From contig NZ_JBJKOP010000020.1 in the NCBI RefSeq assembly GCF_046707225.1, positions 1-64,000 of the forward strand: 64,000 nt of DNA. The letters run 5' to 3'. Under the pieces are notes generated by a model that saw only the letters and a list, made by a program, of their open reading frames with translations, was not told the origin of the DNA and did no database searches. How positions within the stretch are numbered: the first letter of the stretch is position 1; every line of letters begins with the position of its first letter. This DNA comes from Caproicibacter sp046707225 (GTDB lineage Bacteria > Bacillota > Clostridia > Oscillospirales > Acutalibacteraceae). The translations under genes and the position numbers were made by a program. This document shows positions 39,743 through 48,223 of this stretch, in pieces.

Positions 39743-41602
39743 GTGTTGACCGAGCAGGAAAAGCATAAAAAGGAGCTCAGGGCCCGGGCCATGAGACTGC
39801 CTTTGAGTCCGGGCGTTTACCTGATGCACGATAAAACCGGGAAAATTATTTATGTCGGAAAGGCCAAGGCGCTGAAAAACCGGGTCAGCCAGTATTTCGG
39901 CTCCGAAAAAAATCATGACGACAAGGTGCGCCGCATGGTGGCGAACGTGGATACGTTCGAGTACATTTTGACAGACAGCGAATTTGAGGCGCTTGTCTTG
40001 GAATGCAGTCTGATTAAACAATACTCTCCCAAATACAACATTTTGCTGAAGGACGACAAAGGGTACCATTACATTCGGGTCAGCTCCGGTCCGTGGCCGA
40101 AAATTTCGGAAGCGAAACAGGTTGTCGACGACGGAGCGGAATATATCGGGCCGTATGTAAGCTCCTGGTCCGTCAAGCAGTCGGTGGACGAGGCGCTGAA
40201 GATTTTTCGCCTGCCTTCCTGCACCAGAAAATTCCCTCAGGATATCGGAAAAGGCCGACCGTGCCTGAATTTTTACATTAAACAGTGCTGTGCCCCATGC
40301 AGGGGAAAAATCAGCGAGTCCGAATACCGCGAGTACGTTTCGGAAGCCCTGGAGTTTCTTCGCGGCGGCAGTGCCAAAAGCATTCGCGCCTTAACGGAGA
40401 GAATGGACGAGGCCGCGGAAAACCTGGAATTTGAGCGCGCCGCGCGGCTGCGCGACAGAATCGCCGCGATTCGCAAGATGAGCGACCGGCAAAAGGTGGT
40501 CGCTTCCCGCGTAAAGGAGCAGGATGTGATCGCGCTGACGCAGGGGACTGAAAAAAGCTGTTTTGAAGTGTTCCGTTTTCAGAATGGAAGGCTGTGTGAC
40601 AGGGAAACCTTTCTGATGGGGGAAACCGGAAAAGCGAAAGAGGCGCGAAGCGAATTTCTCGAACGGTATTACTCCATGCGCGACAGAATCCCGCCGCGCG
40701 TCTCGCTGGACGGACCGGCGGAAAACGAGGAGCTGCTGTCCCAGTGGCTGACTGAAAAAGCGGGCAGAAAAGTTACGATTACGGTTCCGCAGAAGGGGGA
40801 ACAGGCGCAGCTGGTTGAAATGTGCCGCAGCAACGCGGCGGAGCAGCTTGCCCAGAAGACGGGGCGTACCGGGCGGGAGGCTTCGGCGCTGGACGAACTT
40901 GCGCGTCTGCTCGGCCTGCCGGAACCGCCGGCCTACATTGAATCCTATGATATTTCAAATCTTGCCGGCGGGGAAAATGTGGCGGGCATGGTTGTGTTTG
41001 AAAACGGCAGGCCGCTTCGGTCCGCCTACCGCAAGTTTAAAATCCGGACGGTTGTCGGGCAGGACGATTACGCTTCCCTGCGGGAGGTACTGTCCCGCAG
41101 GCTGGAAGAATACGAAAAAAACAGGGAATCCGGCGAGGGATTCGGCCGTTTGCCCGATCTGATCCTGCTGGACGGCGGGAAGGGACAGATTTCCGCCGTG
41201 AGGCCGGTTTTAGAGGAGGCGGGGCTTCCGATTCCTCTCTTCGGCATGGTCAAGGACGACAGGCACCGTACCCGCGCGATTGCGAAGGACGGCGGAGAAA
41301 TTGCAATCAGCTCCAATCGGAGCGCGTTCACGCTGGTTTCTTCCATTCAGGAGGAGGTCCACCGGTTCGCCATTGGGTATCACCGGCAGGTGAGGAAGAA
41401 AAATTCCATTTCCTCTTCGCTGACCGCCGTGGAAGGAATCGGACCCGCGCGCGCGAAAGCGCTGCTCAAACATTTCAGAACGGTTGCCGCCGTGCGGAAC
41501 GCGACGACGGAGGAACTTTCCGCGGCGCCGGGAATGACAAAACCGGCGGCCCGGAAAGTCTATTCCGCGTTTCATCCGGAGGAACCCGCCCGGACCGATT
41601 GA
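39743..41602 (+). CDS. uvrC: Excinuclease ABC subunit C
   Basis: UvrC makes both incisions in nucleotide excision repair. The 619-residue protein has the GIY-YIG nuclease domain (SPGVYLMHDKTGKIIYVGKA), a UVR motif near residue 210, the RNase H-like domain (SYDISNLAGGENVAGMVVF) and C-terminal helix-hairpin-helix (VEGIGPARAKALL). The start is GTG at 39743 behind AAAGGAGG. The frame further upstream is not supported. Confidence 0.96.
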   Translation: MLTEQEKHKKELRARAMRLPLSPGVYLMHDKTGKIIYVGKAKALKNRVSQYFGSEKNHDDKVRRMVANVDTFEYILTDSEFEALVLECSLIKQYSPKYNILLKDDKGYHYIRVSSGPWPKISEAKQVVDDGAEYIGPYVSSWSVKQSVDEALKIFRLPSCTRKFPQDIGKGRPCLNFYIKQCCAPCRGKISESEYREYVSEALEFLRGGSAKSIRALTERMDEAAENLEFERAARLRDRIAAIRKMSDRQKVVASRVKEQDVIALTQGTEKSCFEVFRFQNGRLCDRETFLMGETGKAKEARSEFLERYYSMRDRIPPRVSLDGPAENEELLSQWLTEKAGRKVTITVPQKGEQAQLVEMCRSNAAEQLAQKTGRTGREASALDELARLLGLPEPPAYIESYDISNLAGGENVAGMVVFENGRPLRSAYRKFKIRTVVGQDDYASLREVLSRRLEEYEKNRESGEGFGRLPDLILLDGGKGQISAVRPVLEEAGLPIPLFGMVKDDRHRTRAIAKDGGEIAISSNRSAFTLVSSIQEEVHRFAIGYHRQVRKKNSISSSLTAVEGIGPARAKALLKHFRTVAAVRNATTEELSAAPGMTKPAARKVYSAFHPEEPARTD

Positions 41603-41658
41603 CAGAACCGCCGGTTCATGGGATAATAAAAACCAAGTCGGATTAAGGTGGAGAAACT

Positions 41659-42204
41659 ATGAGAGTCATTACCGGTTCCGCCCGGGGAAAGCGGCTGTCC
41701 GTTTGTACGGGCGGCGCCGTTCGGCCAACTCCGGATCGGGTCAAGGAAGCATTGTTCAGTATTATTCAGTTTCAGGTGGAAGGCAGGCGCGTGCTTGACC
41801 TGTTTGCGGGTTCCGGGCAGCTGGGCATCGAGGCCCTGAGCCGTGGTGCGCGGGAAGCCGTCTTTGTCGACGCGGCCAGCCAGCCCGCCGCGGTTGTTGC
41901 AAAAAATCTGGAGAGCACGGGACTTTCGGACCGGGCAAAGGTGAAGCGTATGGATTTCGCCTCTTACCTTGCGGGGGACTGCGGCGTTTTCGACCTTGCT
42001 TTTCTGGATCCACCCTACCGCACGGGACTTTTGCAGCGCGCAATTCCTCTTGTTGCCGGGCGGATGAATCCAGGCGGTACGATTATCTGCGAAAACCCGA
42101 CGGACGAAGCACTTCCGGAATCGGCCGGCGATTTTATCCGCGGCCGTTCTTACAGATACGGAAAAATTGCGCTGACCCTATATAAACACAAGGACGTGAC
42201 ATAA
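41659..42204 (+). CDS. rsmD: 16S rRNA (guanine(966)-N2)-methyltransferase RsmD
   Basis: This 181-residue SAM-dependent methyltransferase has MRVITGSARGKRL at its start, VLDLFAGSGQLGIEALSRGA (SAM site) and FLDPPYR (catalytic). It is followed after three bases by coaD, the usual pairing. Confidence 0.96.
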   Translation: MRVITGSARGKRLSVCTGGAVRPTPDRVKEALFSIIQFQVEGRRVLDLFAGSGQLGIEALSRGAREAVFVDAASQPAAVVAKNLESTGLSDRAKVKRMDFASYLAGDCGVFDLAFLDPPYRTGLLQRAIPLVAGRMNPGGTIICENPTDEALPESAGDFIRGRSYRYGKIALTLYKHKDVT

Positions 42205-42207
42205 GCC

Positions 42208-42702
42208 GTGAAAACAGCGATTTGTCCTGGCAGTTTCGATCCTGTTACGCTTGGGCACATGGATATTATCAATCGCGCAAGAAAACTCTTTGACCATACG
42301 ATTGTTGCCGTTCTGGTCAACCCGGAAAAACACACCGCTTTTACGGTGGAAGAACGAATCAGTATGTTGGAGCGTTGTACCCGGGACATGGACGACGTGG
42401 AAGTCGTCGGGTTTGACGGACTGATTGCGGATTATGCGCGGATCCGGGACGCCGCCGCGATTGTGAAGGGACTTCGCGCGATGTCTGACTTTGAATATGA
42501 ATTTCAGATGGCTCTTTTCAATAAAAAGCTGAATCCCGAACTGGAAACGATCTATCTCAATACAACGGCGGAAAACATGTTTTTAAGCTCCAGCGGAGTC
42601 AAACAGGTCGCCTGCTTCGGCGGCGATATTTCCAATTTTGTACCGGAATGTATTTTGCAGGACATCGAACAGCGTTTGTGCGCAGGAGGAAAACGGAAAT
42701 GA
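42208..42702 (+). CDS. coaD: Phosphopantetheine adenylyltransferase
   Basis: CoaD makes dephospho-CoA from 4'-phosphopantetheine and ATP. The 164-residue protein has ICPGSFDPVTLGHMDII at its start and NTTAENMFLSSSGVKQVA late. The start is GTG at 42208. Its stop codon overlaps the next start codon. Confidence 0.97.
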   Translation: MKTAICPGSFDPVTLGHMDIINRARKLFDHTIVAVLVNPEKHTAFTVEERISMLERCTRDMDDVEVVGFDGLIADYARIRDAAAIVKGLRAMSDFEYEFQMALFNKKLNPELETIYLNTTAENMFLSSSGVKQVACFGGDISNFVPECILQDIEQRLCAGGKRK

Positions 42703-43169
42703 GCGTAGACGACTTAATTAACGAACTCTATGATATGGTAGACAAAGCCTGGAGCCTGCCGCTGAGCCGGGGACGCGCGGTTCTTGACGGCGAAGAGGTC
42801 AAGCAGGTGCTGGATGAAATTCGGGAAAACATGCCGAAAGAGATCCGGCAGGCCAAGGCAATCGTGGCGGACCGGACCCAGATTCTTGACGATGCCCGGC
42901 GGGAAGCGGAGACCGTTTTGCACGTGGCACAGGAACGCGCGAAGGCGCTGATCGCGCAGGATGAGATCGTCAGGCAGGCCCAGCAAAGGGCAAATGAAAT
43001 TACAGCGCAGTCCCAGACCAAGGTGCGGGAAATGCGCAAAGCCAGCAACGATTATATTGACGACCTGATGAAACGCACCGACGACGGCCTTTCGCAGATC
43101 CTTGCAGAATTGAGGCGGACCAGGCAGAACATACGGGCCTCCCAAAGGCAAAATGGAACAGATTCATAA
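42699..43169 (+). CDS. Coiled-coil protein, ATP synthase B-subunit-like
   Basis: This 156-residue protein is almost wholly charged helix (ILDDARREAETVLHVAQERA and similar stretches), resembling the stalk of F-type ATPase B subunits or DivIVA-like coiled coils. It lacks the membrane anchor of a true AtpF. Its translation is coupled to coaD by a four-base ATGA overlap behind AGGAGG. Function unknown; structural or division-related roles are possible. Confidence 0.7.
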   Translation: MSVDDLINELYDMVDKAWSLPLSRGRAVLDGEEVKQVLDEIRENMPKEIRQAKAIVADRTQILDDARREAETVLHVAQERAKALIAQDEIVRQAQQRANEITAQSQTKVREMRKASNDYIDDLMKRTDDGLSQILAELRRTRQNIRASQRQNGTDS

Positions 43170-43184
43170 AAAAGGAAAATTTTT

Positions 43185-43213
43185 ACGCCACAAGATTTTG
43201 TGGCGTTTTTTTT
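43185..43213 (+). terminator. Terminator upstream of mraZ
   Basis: ACGCCACAA and TTGTGGCGT form a 9-base stem with a GATT loop, followed by eight T. It ends the uvrC-coaD region. Confidence 0.9.
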
Positions 43214-43283
43214 ATGGGTGAAAAGCTGATACAAAATATTTGAATAAATATCTACCCGTAATTGACATAATGCAAAAAATCAG

Positions 43284-43312
43284 TTGCATTTTTTTATGAG
43301 TTACGATATAAT
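43284..43312 (+). promoter_or_regulatory. Promoter of the division cluster
   Basis: TTGCAT (43284-43289) and TATAAT (43307-43312) are 17 bases apart. A perfect TTGACA at 43262-43267 lies upstream but has no -10 box at suitable spacing. A short AATGCAA/TTGCATT stem with a T-run overlaps the -35 region. Confidence 0.75.
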
Positions 43313-43318
43313 CAGAAC

Positions 43319-43338
43319 AAAGTGGTGAAAGGTGGGGG
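43319..43338 (+). promoter_or_regulatory. MraZ binding repeats
   Basis: AAAGTGG (43319-43325) and AAAGGTGGGGG (43328-43338) form two closely spaced TGG-containing repeats just after the promoter. MraZ represses its own operon through such repeats in several bacteria, so this is a likely autoregulatory site. Confidence 0.6.
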
Positions 43339-43393
43339 CAAGTAGCAGAATGTGGATTCGTATTCCGCATTTGCCCCGGCAGAGAGGATCGTC

Positions 43394-43813
43394 ATGTTGA
43401 TCGGAGAGTACCAGCATTCCATAGACCTGAAAGGGCGTGTGATTGTTCCGGCCAGATTCCGAGAGGATCTGGGGGATAATTTCTATGTCACCAAGGGACT
43501 TGACGGCTGCCTCTTTGTCCTTTCACCGGCGGAATGGAACCGGCTTCAGGAAAAGATCAGCGCCATGCCGATCTCAAAAGCGCGGGGACTTCAGCGCTTT
43601 TTCTTTTCCGGCGCCGTTGAAGCGCAGCCGGACCGTCAGGGGCGTGTCCTCTTGCCGCAGACGCTCCGCGATTATGCCGGCCTGGAAAAAGACGTTACCT
43701 TTATCGGCGCTTCCAGCAGAGCGGAAATCTGGGATACCGAACGCTGGACAAGCTTCAACTCCACTTTGACTCAGGACAACATCGCGGAAGCGATGGATCT
43801 TTTGGAACTGTAA
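43394..43813 (+). CDS. mraZ: Transcriptional regulator MraZ
   Basis: MraZ is an AbrB-like DNA-binding protein that controls the division and cell-wall operon. The 139-residue protein has the two family repeats: MLIGEYQHSIDLKGRVIVPA and AVEAQPDRQGRVLLPQTLR. The ATG at 43394 gives the standard length; the longer frame from 43352 is not supported. It is the first gene of the cluster. Confidence 0.96.
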   Translation: MLIGEYQHSIDLKGRVIVPARFREDLGDNFYVTKGLDGCLFVLSPAEWNRLQEKISAMPISKARGLQRFFFSGAVEAQPDRQGRVLLPQTLRDYAGLEKDVTFIGASSRAEIWDTERWTSFNSTLTQDNIAEAMDLLEL

Positions 43814-43825
43814 AGAGGCGCGGCG

Positions 43826-44773
43826 ATGGAATTCTATCATAAACCCGTATTGTTTGACGAGACAATTAAAAGTCTGGACATTCGTCCGGACGGGATTTAT
43901 ATTGACGGAACGGCCGGCGGCGGCGGGCACTCCCTCGCGATTGCGAAATGCCTGACCACCGGCAGGCTGCTGGCGCTCGATCAGGACCCGGACGCGGTTC
44001 AGGCGGCGGGCGACCGCCTGAAGGACTATCCCTGTGCGACGGTTTACCACACCAATTTTTCCCGCATGGACGAAGCGGCTGAAAAATTCGGTCTGGTACC
44101 GGTGGATGGGGTTCTTCTCGACATCGGCGTTTCGTCCTTTCAGTTCGATAATCCGGAACGGGGGTTTTCTTACCACGCCGACGCTCCCCTGGATATGAGA
44201 ATGAGCCGGGAGGGCGTATCCGCGCGGGACCTGGTCAACACCCTGCCCGAGCGTGATCTTGAGAATATTTTGCGCAGGTATGGGGAAGAGAGCAGCGCCC
44301 GAAGAATCGCGGCGGGAATTGTCAGGGCGAGGGAACAGTCGCCGATCGAGACAACTCTTCAGCTTGCCGATATTGTCAAAGAGTCCGTACCCGCCGCGGT
44401 GCGCCGGAAACCGGGGCATCCGGCCCGCAAAACCTTTCAGGCTCTGCGGATTAAGGTGAACGGCGAACTGGACAGGCTTTCGGAAGGTCTGGACGCGGCG
44501 TTTTCAATCCTCAAGCCGGGCGGTCGTTTGGCGGTTATCACGTTTCACTCGCTGGAGGACCGTATTGTAAAAAAAAGAATGGCGGAATGGTGTTCCGGAT
44601 GTACCTGTCCGCCGGATTTTCCGGTATGCGTATGCGGAAAGAAGCCGCGGGCGGAGTTGATTTATAAAAAGGGCCTGTCTCCCACGGAGCAGGAACTGGA
44701 AGAGAACCCAAGAAGCCGCAGCGCGCGGCTCAGAGTCTGTAAAAAGCTTGAAGAAACGAAAGGGGCGGAATAA
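43826..44773 (+). CDS. rsmH: 16S rRNA (cytosine(1402)-N4)-methyltransferase RsmH
   Basis: RsmH methylates C1402 in the ribosomal P site. The 315-residue protein has DGTAGGGGHSLAI (SAM site), LLDIGVSSFQFD and RTFQALRIKVN-type and ITFHSLEDRIVKK segments. It follows mraZ as in almost all Firmicutes. Confidence 0.97.
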   Translation: MEFYHKPVLFDETIKSLDIRPDGIYIDGTAGGGGHSLAIAKCLTTGRLLALDQDPDAVQAAGDRLKDYPCATVYHTNFSRMDEAAEKFGLVPVDGVLLDIGVSSFQFDNPERGFSYHADAPLDMRMSREGVSARDLVNTLPERDLENILRRYGEESSARRIAAGIVRAREQSPIETTLQLADIVKESVPAAVRRKPGHPARKTFQALRIKVNGELDRLSEGLDAAFSILKPGGRLAVITFHSLEDRIVKKRMAEWCSGCTCPPDFPVCVCGKKPRAELIYKKGLSPTEQELEENPRSRSARLRVCKKLEETKGAE

Positions 44774-44775
44774 GA

Positions 44776-45270
44776 ATGGCAGCCAGCAACACAGCATACG
44801 ATTTTGGAATGTTTGAACCAAAACGCCGGGAAGTACAGGAACCGGCGCGGCAGAATAACGTCATTGAGCTTCCGCGGGAACGGCTGGAGGAAAATCGCCG
44901 GCCCAAGCGCAGCATTTTAAAAATGCTGCCTACGATCCTTTCTTTTCTGATTATTGCCGGTATGGCCGGCGCATATATCTATGGGCAGGTGCAGCTGGCG
45001 GAGTTGTCGGATTCCCTTGGCGTGGTTACGAAACAGCTTTCGGAAGACCAGAGCGTTTACACGCAGATGAAAATGAAGTCGGAGGCGCAGACCTCTCTTC
45101 AATCGGTCGAAAACTATGCTTCGGATCAGCTCGGCATGGAAAAAGTGAATCGGAATCAGATTGAAAACGTCACTCTTGCCGCCGGTGATAAAACGCAGGT
45201 CTTACTGCCGGCACAAAACGGGAGCTGGTTTTCAGAACTGATCGGTTCGATCCGCCGTTTTCTGTCATAA
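44776..45270 (+). CDS. ftsL: Cell division protein FtsL-like
   Basis: This 164-residue bitopic protein has a charged cytoplasmic part, one membrane span (about residues 53-75) and an outer coiled coil with QTSLQSVENYASDQLGMEKV, as in FtsL. FtsL joins DivIB and DivIC at the septum. Sequence identity in this family is low; position between rsmH and spoVD is the best evidence. Confidence 0.85.
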   Translation: MAASNTAYDFGMFEPKRREVQEPARQNNVIELPRERLEENRRPKRSILKMLPTILSFLIIAGMAGAYIYGQVQLAELSDSLGVVTKQLSEDQSVYTQMKMKSEAQTSLQSVENYASDQLGMEKVNRNQIENVTLAAGDKTQVLLPAQNGSWFSELIGSIRRFLS

Positions 45271-45344
45271 AGGGGCCGGTTTTCCAATATGTATTAATAG
45301 CGCGACCGGGGCGCCTGTGGGAATCTTCCGCTGTTCGATAGAAG

Positions 45345-45378
45345 GAGAGTTAAGAAAAAGTTCTTGACTCTCATTTTT
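45345..45378 (+). terminator. Internal hairpin with T-run between ftsL and spoVD
   Basis: GAGAGTTAAGAA and TTCTTGACTCTC form a 12-base stem (one G-U pair) with an AAAG loop, followed by ATTTTT. It should reduce transcription from ftsL into spoVD, or mark an internal start downstream. Confidence 0.7.
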
Positions 45379-45419
45379 GATTCAGATCTGTTTTTTTCAG
45401 GCAATTGGAGGAACATGGG

Positions 45420-47630
45420 ATGGCAAAAGGGACGACCGTAAGAATGTGGCACCGAACGGTGTTTGTTTTGCTGATGATGATAATTGCCGGATTTGGGGCT
45501 GTGATCTTCAGCCTGGTTCGGCTGCAGATTGTCGAGGGCGAAACCCTGAAAATGAGGGCTGTCGACAATCAGGTGAAGGACACGGTCCTGACCGCTCAGC
45601 GAGGAACGATCTATGACGGTAATATGAAGGTTCTGGCGCAGAGCGCCACTGTCTGGCAGGTTGTTCTGGAACCCGCCTATATCACCGATGACAACCGGGA
45701 CCTGATTGCCACCGGGCTGGCGCAGATTCTGGGCATGGATAAGAATGTCATACTGGAACACACGAAGAAGAAAACATATTTTGACGTCATTAAACGCAAG
45801 GTGGAATCGGATGTCAAGGACAAGGTCGTGGCGTTTAAGGACAAAAACAATATTACGAACGGAATCCGCTTAATTGAGGATTATAAACGGTATTATCCCT
45901 ACGGAACGCTGGCTTCCACCATACTCGGCTTTACAGGAACCGACAGTCAGGGCCTTTCCGGAATCGAAGCGGAATATGACAGCGAGCTGACCGGCGTTTC
46001 CGGCAAGCTGGTAACGGCGAAAAACGCGATCGGAACCGACATGCAGTACGATTATGAACAGGAAGTCCCGGCTCAGGACGGGAACAGCCTGGTCCTGACC
46101 GTAGACGAGGTCGTACAGCAGATTCTGGAAAAGAACCTGGAAGAAGGCCTTGTTAACAATAAAGTTCAGAACCGCGGCTGCGCAATCATCATGAATGTCA
46201 AAACCGGCGGCATTATCGCCATGGCGGTCAAGGGGGATTTCGACCCCAACAACCCGTTCACCATAGCCGACAAGACGGTGGCGGATCAGATCGCGAAGAT
46301 GCCCGACGGAGAGGCAAAGACGAAGGCCCTTCGGGAGGCTCAGCAGGCCCAGTGGCGAAACAAATGCGTCAGCGATACTTACCAGCCCGGCTCCGTGTTC
46401 AAGATGATTACAGGCTCGGCCGCGATGGAAGAGGGCCTGGTGACCGAAACTACGCAGTTCAGCTGCCCCGGCTACCTGACGATCGGCGGAAAGCAGATCC
46501 ACGACTGGCGGCGCAGCGGCTTCGGCAGCCTGACTTTCGCGCAGGGAATCTGTCAATCCAGCAACGTTGTGTTTATGAAAGTCGGCGCGCTCCTGGGGCC
46601 GAATCTGTTCTACAAATATTTCGATGCGTTTGGGTTTACCGCAAAAACCGGCATCGATCTGCCCGGCGAATCCCGCAGCATCTATTATACGGCGGCCCAG
46701 CTGACGCCGATCAACCTCGCCATCGAATCTTTCGGCCAGAGTTTTACCATTACGCCGATTCAGATGATTACCGCCTGCGCGGCGGTGGCGAACGGGGGCT
46801 ATCTGGTAAAACCGCATGTTGTGGACCGGATTCTGGACAGCGACGGGAATATTGTCAAGTCTGCCGACACCACGCCGAAACGCCAGGTGGTCTCCAACGA
46901 CACATCAAAACGGATCAGCGCGATTCTGCGGCAGGACGCCACAACAGGGACGGCGAAAAGCGGTTATATTCCCGGCTACCGGGTCGCCGGCAAAACGGGG
47001 ACTTCCGAAAAACAGGAAATCAAGACAAGTAAGGAGTACATCGCGTCTTACTGCGGGTTCGCACCCGCGGACGATCCTCAGATTGCCATGCTGGTTTTTT
47101 ATGACGAGCCGCACGGAAACAGTTATTACGGCAGCTATGTTTCCGGCCCGGTTTTTCTGAAAACGATGTCTGAAATTCTGCCGTACCTCGGCGTGGAACC
47201 GAAATACACGGAGGAAGAAATGGCAAAGCTCGATGCGTCCACACCGAATGTTGTGGGCCAGACGGTCGCGCAGGCGAAAAATAAAGTTTCCTCCGACGGC
47301 CTTACGCCTCAGATTTACGGCGACGGCGAAAAAGTGGTGTCACAGGTTCCCGAACCGGGAAAAAGCATCCCGAAGGGCGGAAGAGTGGTCCTGTTTACGG
47401 ATCAGCAAAGTAAAGAGAAAACGGTCACCGTACCGGACCTTGTCGGGCTTTCGCTTTCACAGGCCAATGAACGCGCCTCCCAGTCGGGAATCAATATCAG
47501 TGTTTCCGGCGCCGCTTTAACAGGAACCGCAAACGCGGTGTCCAGCCTTCAGAGTGTTGCGGCGGGAACCAAGGTTGCGCCCGGAACAGTTGTTACGGTT
47601 TCGTTTATTGAACCCAATCATGTGGAATAA
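45420..47630 (+). CDS. spoVD: Penicillin-binding protein, SpoVD/FtsI type with PASTA domains
   Basis: This 736-residue class B transpeptidase has an N-terminal membrane anchor, a dimerisation domain, and a transpeptidase domain with SVFK (S325-K328), SSN (380-382) and KTG (525-527). Two PASTA repeats follow from about residue 600, which fits SpoVD or a PBP2x-like division enzyme. It crosslinks septal or spore peptidoglycan. The ATG at 45420 begins MAKGTTVRM; an ATG at 45405 lies too near the ribosome site. Confidence 0.95.
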   Translation: MAKGTTVRMWHRTVFVLLMMIIAGFGAVIFSLVRLQIVEGETLKMRAVDNQVKDTVLTAQRGTIYDGNMKVLAQSATVWQVVLEPAYITDDNRDLIATGLAQILGMDKNVILEHTKKKTYFDVIKRKVESDVKDKVVAFKDKNNITNGIRLIEDYKRYYPYGTLASTILGFTGTDSQGLSGIEAEYDSELTGVSGKLVTAKNAIGTDMQYDYEQEVPAQDGNSLVLTVDEVVQQILEKNLEEGLVNNKVQNRGCAIIMNVKTGGIIAMAVKGDFDPNNPFTIADKTVADQIAKMPDGEAKTKALREAQQAQWRNKCVSDTYQPGSVFKMITGSAAMEEGLVTETTQFSCPGYLTIGGKQIHDWRRSGFGSLTFAQGICQSSNVVFMKVGALLGPNLFYKYFDAFGFTAKTGIDLPGESRSIYYTAAQLTPINLAIESFGQSFTITPIQMITACAAVANGGYLVKPHVVDRILDSDGNIVKSADTTPKRQVVSNDTSKRISAILRQDATTGTAKSGYIPGYRVAGKTGTSEKQEIKTSKEYIASYCGFAPADDPQIAMLVFYDEPHGNSYYGSYVSGPVFLKTMSEILPYLGVEPKYTEEEMAKLDASTPNVVGQTVAQAKNKVSSDGLTPQIYGDGEKVVSQVPEPGKSIPKGGRVVLFTDQQSKEKTVTVPDLVGLSLSQANERASQSGINISVSGAALTGTANAVSSLQSVAAGTKVAPGTVVTVSFIEPNHVE

Positions 47631-47651
47631 TGAATGCAAAGGAGCGATTCG

Positions 47652-48209
47652 ATGAAAAGCACGACGGACTGCGGTCATTGCACAAAAGCCGTCGCAATCG
47701 TTGAAAAGGATGGGCGCGCGGCCGCATTGCTGAAGAAAATTTTTCTGCATTGCGGCAGAGGGCATAACCTTGTTGTGGAATACGGCGACCCGCTGCCGCC
47801 CGTCGCGACAAAATCGGTGCTCCTCTTGTGCGGAGATACGGCTGAATTTGACCCGAGAGACTGGGCTGTCTGCGTCGTTGAGCGAGAGCTTTCGGACCGG
47901 GCTGTCGGTGCGGCCCGAACCATCACTTTTTCAATGGTGCGCAACGAAGCGGATTTCACTGCCCGCGACGTCCGCACGATTGCGAACGGAGACGTCGCCT
48001 TTGAAATTGTAGGCTTTGGGGTAATCGGCCGGGTGCGTCTCCCCGGCGGGGATCTTTCGGAAGTCTCCGGGGCACTGGCGGCCGCTTGTGCGGCCGTAGG
48101 CGCGGGAATTCCGTTTGCCGATGTCTTAACGGCACTGAACCAAAGGGAGCTTCAGGAGTCTTGCACCGACGGGCGCATGTATAAATCGCAAGGACAGTTT
48201 ACAGAATAA
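47652..48209 (+). CDS. Unassigned protein at the murE/murF position, Mur-ligase-like remnant
   Basis: This 185-residue protein has no clear family. Residues about 88-162 resemble the end of the central domain of Mur ligases: RTITFSMVRNEADFTARDV, a strand pair around FEIVGFGVIGRVRLPGG, and a helix SGALAAACAAVGAGIPFADV comparable to the GxHNxxNALAAxA stretch. The diagnostic His-Asn pair is missing, as are the ATP loop (GTNGKTT) and the C-terminal ligase domain, so it cannot be an active ligase. The N-terminal part holds CGHC. It sits where murE and murF usually lie, behind a good ribosome site. I infer a relict or repurposed Mur domain. Confidence 0.55.
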   Translation: MKSTTDCGHCTKAVAIVEKDGRAAALLKKIFLHCGRGHNLVVEYGDPLPPVATKSVLLLCGDTAEFDPRDWAVCVVERELSDRAVGAARTITFSMVRNEADFTARDVRTIANGDVAFEIVGFGVIGRVRLPGGDLSEVSGALAAACAAVGAGIPFADVLTALNQRELQESCTDGRMYKSQGQFTE

Positions 48210-48223
48210 AGGTGAATTGAAAC

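Noticed and set aside
43262..43267. TTGACA at 43262 as the -35 box of mraZ
   Set aside because: It is 39 bases from the TATAAT at 43307; TTGCAT at 43284 has the correct 17-base spacing.
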